Assembly (NCBI RefSeq): GCF_004011695.2
Contig: NC_082424.1
Coordinates: 868,001 to 932,000, forward strand
DNA: 64,000 nucleotides
Direction of reading: 5' to 3'
Source of the DNA: Ascochyta rabiei
Taxonomy: Eukaryota > Ascomycota > Dothideomycetes > Pleosporales > Didymellaceae
Position numbers and translations under genes: made by a program. The first letter of the stretch is position 1. Every line of letters begins with the position of its first letter. Below, piece by piece: positions 21,991 through 35,066 of this stretch. Under the pieces are notes generated by a model, which was not told where the DNA came from, searched no databases, and worked only from the letters and a program-made list of their open reading frames with translations.

Positions 21991-24900
21991 ATTTAACTAG
22001 ATACCTTTATTAATTACTATATCCCTTATATATTACTATTTCTTTATCTTTCTATTTATCTTTACTATTTGCTTATTAATAGAAGTTCTTTTAGGTAGGC
22101 GTTCTTAGGTTAGCTAGTTCTAATAGTAATATGTAGAACACTAGATAGATCTTTATATTCTTTAGCTAGTTAAGTCTATAGTTTACTAGGCTTATCCACT
22201 AAAAAATAAAAAAGGGTCTAACTTTAATATAGTCTAGCTTTGTTATTAGTCTCTATATTTAGAGGTTTTTTACAAGAAGATAGACTTTATCCCCTTCTTT
22301 TAGCTAAGGTACTATTTTTCTTTTCTTATTAATATATAAGTTGCTTGCTCTTAAGCCTAACTAATATTTTCTAGTACTTTTTAATGTAATTCCTTTAGTC
22401 TTACTACTAAGGGTATTACTAATCTAGTCTAAATTAACGTGTTTAGACTTCTAGTAAAGAGATTTAGGTACATGCTATATCTTAGAAACAATAGTAATTC
22501 TCCTATTACTTCTAATAATTTATTATTATATATAATTTATGCTATAGGTAATAGTATAACCTAGTTTTTTTACTACTAGTTACTGTAAATATATAGGTAT
22601 GTTTCTATAGTCTAATTTATCCCTTAAGTCTATCTATCTATCTGTAGATAATAGGCTATTAAAAGGTTCTTTTTAGTACTAATAGCTACTAAGAGTGTAA
22701 TCTAATAGTTTATTGTAAAGAGCTTATCTTAATTATAAATAATTAATTAAAGTATACTATAATACCTTATATATTAATTAAGAAATACTTATATAAGCTA
22801 CTCTATAGTATAACTATATTAAAATAGTATTATCTTAGTGTACCTAGTAAATCTGTTAACTATAATAAAGATTAAATTATAGTTATATCTAGTAATAGGG
22901 TCTCTTAAGGTAGGTAGCTGTATAATAAAGTCTATTTTAATGTTTATCTATAGTGCTGTTAGTAGGTCTATTACCTACATTTCTCTATATTTTACGTGCG
23001 TGCTATACTTGTTTTACTAATAGTTAACATAGTTCTTAATATATTTAGTAACCTTATCCTTTTTATTACTAAAATAGAAGTGTTACTTAATAAGTTATAT
23101 TATATATGTTATTCTAGGTTGTCTATATAGTAGGTTATTATAGTAACTAGCTATTATTTTATCTTAAAGTTCCTCTAGTACGTCTAATATACTGTACTAT
23201 TTGTATTTAATTTATATTATATTATTTAGTTACTATAAAAGTCTAAATAACTAATTGTTGTTAATTCCTAGCACTATATATTAGTTTATTATTTATTCTT
23301 TAGTAAGTTTAGTGTGTTTAACTAAGTATATTAGCTCTAGTATTATCTTTCTCTAGCGTATATAATATTTTAAATTTATATTACCTAAGTATTTTAAACT
23401 AACGTACTTATTATTAATTTAAGACCTGAGTAGTTAAAAAGTATACTAGGTTCTTATAGATAGTATATATAGTAAATTCTAAGCAACTTTCTATATATAG
23501 GTACTAATATTCTAGGGCTAATATAATTATAAGTAATTCCTTATTATATATATTATAGTATTCTTCTAGTTCTAAGAGCTTACGTAAGTAGTATAGAATA
23601 GAGTGCTATTATCTATTCTTTTCTAATGTAATATATGCGCCTAATATAAGATTTAAGGCGTTACTCTCTATATATATTAGTTTACTTCTATAAGATATAA
23701 TTAATATAGAAGGTATAATATAGGCTTACTTAAGTACCTTAAACATATTATCTTATTCTTATCTCTACTTAAATAGTGTGTACTTCTATATAAGCTTTAT
23801 TAGTAGAATTATAATCTTAGAATAGTCCTTTATAAAGCGTTAGTTAAAGTTAATAATTTTTAAAAATATCTAGATCTGTTTAACTGTCTTTAGCGTCTAG
23901 TAGGTTCTAACTACTTCTACCTTTATTAGACTAATCTTAACTCTATATTATCCTATAATATACTCTAAAGTTTTTACTTTCTTATATATTATTCGCAATT
24001 CTTAGGTTTAAGCTATAGGTCTACCTACTTTAGGTATTCTAGTACTTCTATAACGTGTTTTATATACTCTTCTAGTATCTTTAAGTATACTAGAATATTA
24101 TCTAGGTATACTATTATAGTTATGTTAAGATATACTCTTAGAACGTTATTAATTAACTTCTAGTATGTTACTAGTGTGTTTATTAAACTAAATAGTATAA
24201 TAAAGTACTTATAGAGTCTATATTACGTTCTAAATACTTTATTTTTCTTTATATATATAAGGTTATACATACCTTATAGATCTAATACTATAAAGTACTA
24301 AGCTTCTACTAGCTAGTTCTGTAACTTTGTAATGTTTAGAAGCAGGTAGTAGTTCTTAATAGTAATTTTATTAAGCTTTCTAAAGTTAATGTAAGGTTAT
24401 AGCTTACTATCCTTCTTAGGAGCTAATATAATTAGTTACCCTATAGGTAATTTTAATCTTCTTATATTTTTTCTTATTAGAGTTCTTCTTAATGTACTTA
24501 TAAAGTACTTTAAGTTTTTTTTTTAATAACTAGTATAACAGCCTAAAAGTTAGTTTCTTTCCTTTCTAGAGCTTAATCTTATAATCCTAAGGCTTATACT
24601 TAGGTAGGGCTTTTACTATAAGCTATCTTTTAAATATCTCTATATACTATTAGTAAATATCAAGAATAGTATAAGGTGTACTCTTTTCTTTCTTAAATCT
24701 TACTTTATAAACTGTAGGGCGTTTAGCATCTATAGAGTTAACTACTCTATCTTACTACGTCTTATATATTAAAGAGATATTATTAATCTTCTTCCTATCT
24801 ACTAGCTACTAAGTGCGCTGCGTAGGTATAGATATATTAGTGCTGTATTTATATCTTTCTAATAAAAGTCTTTCTTATACCTAATCTATCTATAGGTTAT

Positions 24901-25745
24901 ACTTTTATAACTAAGAAAGTTCTAATATAATGTTATGTATAGACTTTACAAAGACGTCTAAGTTTATTTCCCTATAGTATCCCTATATCTATAGAGGTGC
25001 TGCTATTACTCTATATATAATTAGTAGTTTATCTAGTATTAATTCTCTATTAGCTACTTAGAGTAAGTATACGTGTTCCTTTCTGTATAATCTAAGTCTA
25101 GGTTAGAATAATATTATCTAGAAAATATAGTTTGTTTATTATTAGGCTCTTAGCCTTAGACTCTTAAGCCTAAGGAATGTAGTACGCATCTCTAACCTGT
25201 TAAAAGCCTTAAGGCAAATAAGTACTGTTCTAGCTACTGTCTTACTATTAAAGTAAGTATTATTACCTTTTTAGTATACTTAGTATAGTAGGCAGAGCTA
25301 TAGCCTTAATATGTATATTCCTTAGTCTAAAAGTACTAAAAACACTACCCTATTAAGTTTAATAGGTAGCTTAATAAGGTAAGTAGTAGTAATACTATAA
25401 ATAGATTAATCCCTAGGGCTTATAGGCGCTAGCCTAAAAAAATCCCCTTATTACTAAATCCTTCTAATCTCTTATTACTGTAGTGCTTTATATAGTCTAT
25501 TTTAAGATAGCTATACCTATATATATTATAGAAGTTTCTGTTTACTACTAACTATACTTATATTATAGCCTATAGGTTATCTATTCTAGAATATTATGTT
25601 TTCTAGTGTTTATTAATAAGATAAAATTATATAGGTTATTATAATACTAGAACAATTAGTTATAATAGAGGTCTAATTACGCAGAGAACTATTCTTTACT
25701 AAGCTTCTTATTATAGTAGGTTATATATCTATCTTTAGTATATAC
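21990..25745 (-). pseudogene. Gypsy G pol, minus strand, 5' part cut off by element D2
   Basis: Minus-strand reading gives a classical Ty3/Gypsy pol. The reverse transcriptase has PKKDSKLQPYINFRKLNKITIKN near 24430 and the palm VYLDNILVY, with YLDN at 24108-24097 in place of YLDD. The integrase has YYLQTDRQIDLRDKLDYRN near 22660 and the C-terminal LKEGDKVYLLVKNL near 22310, followed by LDYIKVRPFFI and YILLLELANLRTPT near 22130. The gag and protease end (about 24800-25745) is too decayed to delimit. At 25745 the sequence changes to the D2 LTR. No LTR of its own was identified. Stops are frequent and RIP-type. Confidence 0.82.
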
Positions 25746-26000
25746 TATTCTAGTATAAGTATTAAAGTATCTTATTAGTAGGAATATTAAGAAGAATACT
25801 TATTAACATTATTATTAAGGTATAGAGAGATAAGTAGTATAGTAATTAGATTCTATATATAAGTATTTCTAGTTATTGTTATAGGTGTCCTTTCTTAACA
25901 GTTACTATTAAGGCCTCTTACACCTTTCTACTAGTTAGATTACGTACTCTAGCTAAGTATTCTAGTTCTTACTAAGGTAGTTACAGTGTGCACTAGTATA
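25746..26000 (-). repeat. 3' LTR of D2
   Basis: This is a 255-bp copy of the D-family LTR. It joins Gypsy G at 25745 without a recognisable target duplication relative to the other end. Confidence 0.92.
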
Positions 26001-29000
26001 AACCTCCCCCCTCTAAGAGCTTAGCCCTATTAAGCAAATAAACTAAGTTAAAACTAAACTCTAAACTAATTACTAATCTCCTTTATTACTCTACTTACTC
26101 TTTTCCCTTACTACCTCCCTATTTCTGTAATTTTACTAAGGCCCTAGGTTCCTAAGTAGGTTATTAACTAGAGTCCCCTAATAGCTTTAGGGTAGGAGAG
26201 TCTAGTATATATCTTAATAAACTATAGTCTAAGGTACTGCCTATTTTATATATTATCTAGGTAGTAGCCCCTATTACTTTAACAGTTAGACTATTAAATA
26301 GCTTATCTAGAGTAAACCTCTATATAAGCTGTCTATCTATAACTTCTATCCTTTCTTATATTCTAGTACTACTCTATTATTAGTAAAGAAGGATTAATTA
26401 GAGATACCTAACTCTTTATTAGCCCTAAAGTAATATTTCTTAGACATCTTTACCTACTACTAATGCCTCTTTACTAAAGTAACGTTATAATCTCTACTCT
26501 TCTTAAGAAACTTTATAAGCTTCTTGTTATTAAGACTAAAAATACAGAGTATCTCTTACTAGACTAGGTTAGAGTTATACTAAGCCTAGTAATAGATAGG
26601 TTTAGAAATCTAGAAGAAGAAGGTTAGTGCTATATCTGCTAGGAAAGTATAGAGAGCACTACTATACTTGTTTAAATAACCTAATAGTAATAAAGGTCCT
26701 AGCGTAAGTATCTAATAAGAACTAGTAATGTCTTTATATAATTTTATCTTTAGAATCTCTATAGTTTCTCTATTCTCTATAACTAGTACGTACTAAAAAG
26801 TATAGTTTAGTGTTATATTAAAGATAGTCTAGTAGAACTATATAGTAGTACTAGGTAGAAGATTCTAACGTCCCTATACTTATAAGGATACTTCTTCTAC
26901 TTAGTACCTACTATATCTTAAACTTACTTAGGGTAGTTAACTATATCTACCTACTCTTTAATATAACTATTATATTACTTAATTCTATTATCTTTCCTCT
27001 AAGCTAAGTATTCTAGAACTAAATTATAGAAGCCTTCTAGAGTAATAGTATAGTTATCTTTATTCTTATTATTAAGAAATACTAAGCCTTATATTATATC
27101 TATTCCTCTACCTAACTCTATAGCGTTATAGAGGCTACAATCTATATACTAAGAGAACGTCTAATCTTTAGGCTTAGTGTATTTAGTATAGAATAGGTAG
27201 AAGATTAAGTTAGTTTATTAACTAAGTACTGTATAGTAAAGCTAGTACTATAGATAACCTCTTACTAGTTATTAGATAATAGAGTAGTATATAATATTAT
27301 ACTACTCTAAATTACTTTTACTATACTTTATATAAGTATAATAGGTATATATATTAAAGTATTTATCTACTATTTTCTAGAGTTCTAGATTATTTTAGAA
27401 TATAGAGGTAAACACAGAGACTATAATAGTGCTCTTCTAGTTTAGGCTATCTGCCTTAGCTTAAAAATGTTAAGATGGGTGCCTAGAGATAAAGTTACTC
27501 TAGTTAAGGTTAAGTACTATAGCAACTAGGCGGAATTAATAGGACTATAGACTATATATCGTGTTTAATACGCAGAGCTACTCTTAGAACAGGATCCTAG
27601 TTTTTAGGTTGTTTCTCTACTTTCTCTAGCTAGTCTTATTCTTATGTATTAATATAAGTAGGTTAGATATTATAGTAGTGTTAAGAGTGTAGTCTAGTAC
27701 GCTAAGTATACTAGTAGTGTACTAGAAATAAGAAAAGTAAACTTATAATAGGTTAACTGTGTAGTAGGTAATTATTCTTCTACTAGCACCTCTCTTCTTT
27801 TAAGCTTCTCTCTCTCTTATAGCACTCTTAGACCTATACATCTAGGAGCTTTACACGCTCTAGATTCTTAAGAAGCTTCTAACTAATCTTTATACAGAGA
27901 AGAATAAGAACAGATTAGCTATTAGTGTATTTATACTTAGTGCTATTCTAGATATTATTTATTATATCTTTACTAATATCTGCGTTCTTCTACATAGACT
28001 AAACGTCTAATATTATTAGGTAGTTAACTTTAGAGATTATAACGTCTTAAAATATTCTAAATTCTAAAAGCCTAATTAAAAATTATTACCTAGTTTAATA
28101 GTCCTCTAGTAGTAAAGGAACAGATCTAAATTGTATTTATTTAAAGTCTTAGTGCTTATAAATTACATCTATTATATAGTGTTACTTTTCTATTTAATTA
28201 ACACCTAACTAAAAGGCTATCTAGTTAAGGTTATTAGGTGCTATAGACAACAGGTTACTCTAGTATTCTTATTTAATACTTTTAATAACATCCTTAGGGA
28301 ATTTATTACCTATTAGAGATAGCTAAGTATTAGTCTATGGCCTTGTTAGAGTAAGGGATAATCCTTCTAGGGAAATACTTAATTAGCCTGTAGTCCTTAT
28401 ACTTATTACTAGCTTAGTAAGTAACTATTATGTAGATTATAATGCTAAAGAGGCTAGTGTCTAAACTCTATTAAAAATTACTCTAGTGCTGCTTATATTA
28501 GCATAAGGAAGTTCCTAAAGCTAAATATTATAGTTTTTAATGTTACCTACTTCTACGTAATTCTCTCCTTTACTAAGTAGGGTGTCTAAATACCTTTTAG
28601 TTTAAAGATTAGTACTAGTAGTTAGGTCTTCTATAGTATAAGTGCTTCTATCTACTATTAGTATATTTTTAAAGTTAGGTCCCTAATTAGGTATATATTC
28701 TAATTTACTAATTTTAGGTTTAGTACGCCTTTACCTAGTGCTTTTCTTTCTACTATAAGTAGGTAGTTCTTATTATTTAGGTATGTAATAAAGTTTATTA
28801 TATCCTAGTAGTGTATATTAAGAGCTTAGTAGACTATAATCTAGTTACTTAAGTTATAGAACTTATTCTTCTTCTTTTATAGTATAGATAGGTGTTAGTT
28901 AGTAAATTACTAAGTTAATAAATTAGTAAGGTTATTAGTATTAACTTAGTAGATATAGTATATAATTAAGTTAAGTGTTATATACTCTATAGTAGACTAT

Positions 29001-30000
29001 AGATAGTAAAGTATTACTACATTTACTAGAAAATCTTACTATTCTTATTTTTACAGATGTATTTTATAGCTCTTACTATTTCTGTTATCTTCCTCTAGTT
29101 ATAGTCTATTACTAATTAGATTGCTAGGTATTAACTATTAAAGTTGTTTATAGTACTATATTATATAACTAGGTTTAGAGTTTACTAGATAATATCTAAT
29201 ATTAGGTATATTATAGCTGCTAACTTGTTAAACTTAGTAACTACTATAGTTATCTAGACGTTAAGCCTTTCCCTCTGCACCTATACTCTTTATAAGTAAT
29301 CTCTATTATAAACTAGTAAACTATAGATCTCTACATATATAGTATTAGGATATTAGTAATCTTAGTAATATCCTTACTCTTAATAGCCTTTAAAACTAAT
29401 AACTACTATACTACCTCTACCTCTAGTTCTAGCTCTTTTTATATAATTGCCTGTTACTAGAACATTATAAACTTTTTATATAGTTAAGTAGATATTAAGA
29501 ACTTATAAGTTAATATTATAGAGAGGAGAATTAAAAGTAATAGGGTAGCTCTGCTTTAAGAGTGTTCTAGGCACCTATAGGCCTACTTTTCTTTTACAAT
29601 TTTACTTACTATTTATATTCTTACTTACTTATTTTACCTACTATAATTATTAATTATTTATAAATATTTGTTTTAGTTATAAGCTATTAGCTTACACCCC
29701 TCTCTGTTTTTAGTAAGTTTCTAGGCTAAGGCGTCTTTGCTAGTGTTAGGTTTTAGCTAATTAGGAGTTGACTAGTAAGACCTGCTAACTGCTAATTAGC
29801 TTATAGCTTTAGCAGCTAAAACGTTAACTCTTTATCTTTAGTTATCTATCTTATAGACTATACTACTATTTCTTAGTATTAGAGTCTAAGTTAGATAAGT
29901 TATTATATATCTTATATAACAGTCTTTTATACTATATAAGAGGTTAAGAGTAGATTTTAATACTTAGAAAGTTATAATTAGTAGGTGCTCTTTTCTTATT
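26001..30000 (-). pseudogene. D2 region downstream of integrase
   Basis: It is colinear with 952-4980 of D, including the terminal small frame (MSKKYYFRANKELG near 26450) and the longer coding-like part. Compared with D it has more stops and small indels, so the D copy is the better reference. No additional insertion is visible. Confidence 0.6.
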
Positions 30001-33000
30001 TACTAGGATAGAGGTGCTTAAATTCTTAGTAGCCTTACTTTATTTACTCTGTTAAAACATATCCTTATAGATTTAATTCTAGATATCTTCTCTCTGTACC
30101 TTTATAAGTCCCTTCTCTTCTAACTAAATATCCTCTAGTAAACGCTTACAGAACTTCTTTATTCTCTTCTTTAGTACTATATATAGTATGCTGGTTATAT
30201 TAAAGTCTTTATATAAATAGGTATCCCTATCTATTTATATTCTGTTAAGTAACACTTAGTATAGCCTAAGCTACTTCTTTCTTAACTTCTTATCTCTAGA
30301 TATGTTAATTTACCCTACTAAGTCCTATAGTAGAACTAGGTCTCTAGGGTTAATCTACTTATATAAAAATTTACTGTTCTTATCCTAATATTCCTTTTTT
30401 AACGCTCTTCGTTAATTAGTTATGCTAACTACATCTTTTAGGAACTAATTACAGAGATCTAACTATATAGCTCTAATTACTAGTAGTTAAGATCTGTTTT
30501 TAACCTTCTAGAATATTAGTGTTTACTATGTTAGCAGTAATAGTTTAATTAGAAGAACTAGGTTCTAGCTAGTAATAAGTTAATATGCTAAGTATCCTAT
30601 AGATTATATAGAGATCCTGTTAGCTAAGAGTACTATTAGGAGGTTGTCTACCTATAACCCCTTAAGCTTTATAAGTATATAAATAATAGGTTTATATCTA
30701 CCCTCTACTTTCTCTATTACTTAAAGGTTATATATAGATGCCTATACCTTCTTAATACTATAGATTAATATAAGAGTCTTACCTACTTTAGTAAAGTCTA
30801 GCCTACTATTAACTATAAGTCTTCTTATAGTACTCTACCTATAGATAATATCTTTATATAGAAACTTTACTACTATTAATAACTTATTATTATAAGGCGC
30901 TCTTACCTCTATCTACCTACTTAAGTATTCTCTAGCTATAACTAGGTACTAGAAGCCTCTACTTATTAGTATATACATAACGTTAATAGTAACTAACTTC
31001 TACAGCGTATAGAAGTAGGTACTAGTTAGCATAATCTTTATAATCTTATTTACTCTAAGTTAGTACTCTTAATAAATAGAGAGGCTTTTCTTAACACTTC
31101 TATACATGTTAAGCTAGTAGTATTATTAATAGACTATTAAGAATACTGCGTTTATACCCCTATAGCTAATAGTTTAGTAGATATCTAATATAACTACTAT
31201 TTAGATATCTACATTATTAACTACACACCTAATAGTAATGTTCTTTAATGTTTTTTTAGAATAAGTAGCTATCCCTCTTAAAGAAGTTTATAGCTCTCTT
31301 CTTCTAAGCCCTACACTCTTTCCTACTTAACCTAACTAGGGTCTTAAGGGAGTGTAGAAACACAGTAATGTCCTCTAATTCCTAGGAGTATTCCCGTCTT
31401 AGAATCTAGGTAGTTCTTATGTTAACCTAGTTACCTAACACTATATTTACTATTAGGTTTTAAATAAACTCTTTAACTTTAGATTTAGGCTTATCTAGGT
31501 TCTTCTACCCCTTTAGCTTTAGGTATCTTAATAGTGTGTCTATAACTACGTTCTTCTTTCCTAGTACATAGTGTATTTTAAAGTTCTAGAGTAGAATTAC
31601 AGTAAGCTACCTGTTTATAACTAAGCTAGAAAGGTCTAATAATAACCTATTTAGCTAAGTAAATAATATCTAGGGATTAGTTCCTAATAAACTGTATACT
31701 ATATAGCTACATCCTAAACTTCTTAAGTATCTAAATAACTTTCTTATATTTAAGCTTTATTAAGTACTACCTACTTTTTACCTTATACTAAATAGTACTT
31801 TTAAACCTATATAGATGCTGTTTTCTAGCTAGGCCTTTTTATTTAAGGTATGCCCCTACGCCTTTATTGCTTATATTAACTAAGAGAAATACTAAGTTAG
31901 AATTATTATAAGATATAGTAATAAGCGTAGGTATATTAATAATATACTTTTTTAGAATTAGCATTAAGCTCTGTTCTACGTTACCCTATTGCTATACTAC
32001 GTTGTTCTTTAATAACTAGAATAATAGTTTTACCTTTAAGGTAAATAAGGGTATCTAGATATAGTAGTACACCACAATTCCTACAAATATTTAGACCTCC
32101 TTTAGCTTCTAACACTCTAGCTAATTTGTAATTTTAATAACTCTTTTTTATATAGGATATTATCCTTCTACAGAAACTTTATAGCTAACTACTCTTAATT
32201 AATTATGTCTCTAGTAGTATTTAAGCTCTAATACTATACTACTAGCTCTTTCTATATCTATAAGAACTCTATCTAGTTACTAGGTATTCTTAAGTATATA
32301 TTACTAAATACTAGATTAAGCCTCTATACTATTATAATCTGTCTTTAGGCTACTACTAGTAACGTTGTTAAGGAAAGAGAGTGTATCTAGCTAGTAATCC
32401 TTATAAATCTTTATTATAATTCTTTAGAAGACAGCTACTAAGTTAGTAGCCTCTTAAACTAGAGTATATAATTATAAAAGACTAATTAGTACTATAACTA
32501 CTATTATGTCTCTACTACCTTTATATAGTATTATCTAGTTATATCTAGAGAAGAAGTCTATAAGTAATATAATGTTATAACTAGTAAACCTCTTAGAGAA
32601 CTTGTTTATAGTTAATAGGGTTTCTATATCTTAAATAGAGACCCTGTTTATATATTAGGCGTTATTAATAAACTAAAAACTACTATCTTTCTTAGATATT
32701 AAATGCTATAAGTTTTTGTATTAACTATTACATTACTTAACTATTCCCTACTCTAACCTGTTGTTTAATATTTTAATAAGTTCTCCTTCTAGGCTTCTTA
32801 TAATAGAGAAGGTCTTAACCTACTAAGCTTTATATAGAATCGTCCTAATTTAGTATAGAGGAGAGACCTCCTTCTAAATTTATCTAGATTTAGAAAAAGT
32901 AAAAGCTATAGCTGCTTCTCTGTTTAGGATTATTTCCTTAAAGAGTACTATTTCTGCTAGGAGTAGAGTATTACTAAACTTCTAATCTTTTATTCTCTAG

Positions 33001-33240
33001 AGAGTAAGCTGTTTTTCTCTTAGAAAAGGGGTATATTGTCTTTTAAATAAATAATTAAAAGGCCTAATATTATATAGTCTTAAACTAAGTATTAGCTACT
33101 TTTTTTATATGTTACTCTTTTCTAGTCTTCTTAACTAAGTTCTATAAGTTTACTAGGTTATAGATTATTAATAGGTTAAACCTTTACTCCTACTTGTTTA
33201 TAGAGTGTATTTACTTCTTATTTTTTAACTATACTATACA
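30000..33240 (-). pseudogene. D2 pol: reverse transcriptase, RNase H, integrase
   Basis: This is colinear with D 5050-8215 and reads the same domains. The palm motif near 32375-32364 is FLNN, so both catalytic aspartates are lost, as in D. The integrase C-terminal region lies near 30290. The frame is cut at about 33240, where the Copia LTR begins, just upstream of the reverse transcriptase fingers. Confidence 0.85.
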
Positions 33241-33782
33241 ATTTAATATAAAATAATTTAAAAGTAAGTAATATAACTACAAATATAAAGAAACTAAGAG
33301 AACACTTCTTAAATAAACTAGAATAAAGAAATTATAACATAAAGCTTTTCTAAGTAGATATAGTTAAAGCTATAATATAAGCTATAGAAGTCTAGTAATA
33401 CTTATAAGCCTAGCAATAGGTATAAGATACCTAATAAACTAAATAAAAACATTACCTAAGCTGTACTAGTCCTAACTAAGTCTCTAAAGAGAATAGTAGT
33501 TAAGGAATAGAAGAAATATACAAATTTTGTAATAAAACCCTTATAGTTAGGAGTAATCTATTATTTATTACACAAGCGCATCTTAGACTAGATGCATAAC
33601 TAGCTAATACACTATATCTAAGATTAGTAGGCCTATACTACTAGCAGCGCTAATGTAATAAATTATTCTAAACTAAATTTTTAACATCTTGCTTGCAATC
33701 GTGCTAAAACGCGTTTTTTAAGGTTTCGTCTCTAATACTAGAATAAACCTAGTAAGACTAAGTAAAAATAAAGACTTTAAGA

Positions 33783-34805
33783 TAATAATATTAATTAATT
33801 AATTAATTAATTAATAAGTTTAACGTTCTGTGTAAGTCTAAGACTATATAAGACGAGAGTAGTTAAGCTACTCTAGTAATTTAAGGTATATATTTCTTTA
33901 AAGGGATAGTAAATGTATATTTGTAGTCTAAAAGTAAGGGCCTATGCCCTAGTTTGTTAAGAAGAGCTGTTACCCTATTAAATTAGGGTTGTGTAGATCT
34001 ATTCTATAAGTAGGTAGTTCTAGTATATAATATTTATTATCTATTACTAGCTATTATGATTATAGTTAACGGTCTTTATATTATTATTATTGTTGTTATT
34101 ATTATTATTATTGTTACTGTTTGTTTGTCTCTTACTATTACTAGTAGTAGACTACTAGAGGTGTTTAAGCTGTTGCTTAGTCCATTTTATAGGATAAAGC
34201 TAGGGATATAGACCTACTACTTTACTAAGGCAGTAGGTATCTATAGGCCTAAGAAGAGAGCTGTTACTTTATTAATAGAGTAGTTGTATAGAGGTAGGTT
34301 AAGCCGTTACTTAGTTAATTTTGTAGGATATAGCTAGAGATATAGACGTACTACTCTACTAAGGTAGTAGGTATCTATAGGCCTAAGAAGAGAGCTATTA
34401 CTTTATTAATAGAGTAGTCGTATAGGGTTAGGATAAGCTATTACTTAGATAATTTTGTCTAGTTATAGGAGGTTAGTATAGCTAGTTATAATAGAGGGTA
34501 TTTATAATAAAGTAATAGCTGTATAGTAATTGCTAGGCAGATAATAGGTATAGCTAAGTTCTCTGTTTATTATACCTTTAACCGGTCTAAATCTTTAAAC
34601 ACATAGGCTATTATAGATATTTTATCTTAACTAAGACTAGATAACTACTCTATTTAGCTTATAATAGCTAGCGCGCTTATTCTAACGCCTACACTTTAAA
34701 ACAGACGCTAGAAATAGATGTTAGAAAGGTATGTTCGTAATATTAAGATAAAGAATTAATAGAAATTAACCTTTCTCTAACTATAAAAAGTTAGTGTTTA
34801 GTAAT
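33783..34805. other. Roughly 1-kb unidentified insertion in the Copia A LTR
   Basis: This sequence is absent from all other copies of the LTR. It begins with an (AATT)n run (33790-33815), has a TTATTATTG-type microsatellite (34080-34120), and contains about 2.2 tandem copies of a 133-bp unit (34166-34470). TTAAGATAA occurs at 33777-33785 and 34743-34751, near but not exactly at both boundaries. No coding frame or known LTR was recognised. It may be a solo LTR or a MITE of an unnamed element. Confidence 0.6.
34166..34470 (+). repeat. 133-bp tandem repeat, about 2.2 copies
   Basis: Copies start near 34166 and 34299, with a partial third near 34435. Each contains TATCTATAGGCCTAAGAAG and the sequence around GAGAGCTGTTACTTTATTAA. 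The block lies inside the insertion in the Copia A LTR. Confidence 0.85.
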
Positions 34806-35048
34806 AAAATTATAATACTCTAAGTATAAAAGTACTAAAAATTAATCTAAAACACTAAGTGTTTTACTAAGGGGTAATCTAAAAATAGATCTAGACCTAT
34901 CTTAAACTAGAACTAGGTCTATCTAAAACTAGAACTAGGCCTATCTAAAAACTAGATCTAGGCCTATCTAAAACTATAAAGGATAAATACTGCTCTCTCT
35001 ATATAGTTATAAGATTAATTAATTTAACTATTACTTCTAATTCTTATA

Positions 35049-35066
35049 GGTTATAAGCCTAGCGCA
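35049..35066 (+). promoter_or_regulatory. Copia primer binding site complementary to a half initiator-tRNA
   Basis: GGTTATAAGCCTAGCGC directly follows the LTR in A, B (37376) and C (minus strand, ending 47116). Allowing for RIP transitions and one further change, it is complementary to the anticodon arm of eukaryotic initiator tRNA-Met (GCGCAGGGCUCAUAACC in yeast, from memory). An internal primer site of this kind is known from Drosophila copia. Confidence 0.7.

Larger units (their letters stand above)
33240..35048 (+). repeat. 5' LTR of Copia A, enlarged by a roughly 1-kb insertion
   Basis: The LTR starts at about 33240 and ends at 35048 just before the primer site. Its two halves (33240-33780 and about 34806-35048) match the 851-bp solo LTR at 45789-46639. 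The intervening 1 kb is foreign. The LTR contains an inverted repeat (TTATTACAC...GTGTAATAA, 33570-33668) and the 22-bp minisatellite at about 34881-34976. Confidence 0.85.
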
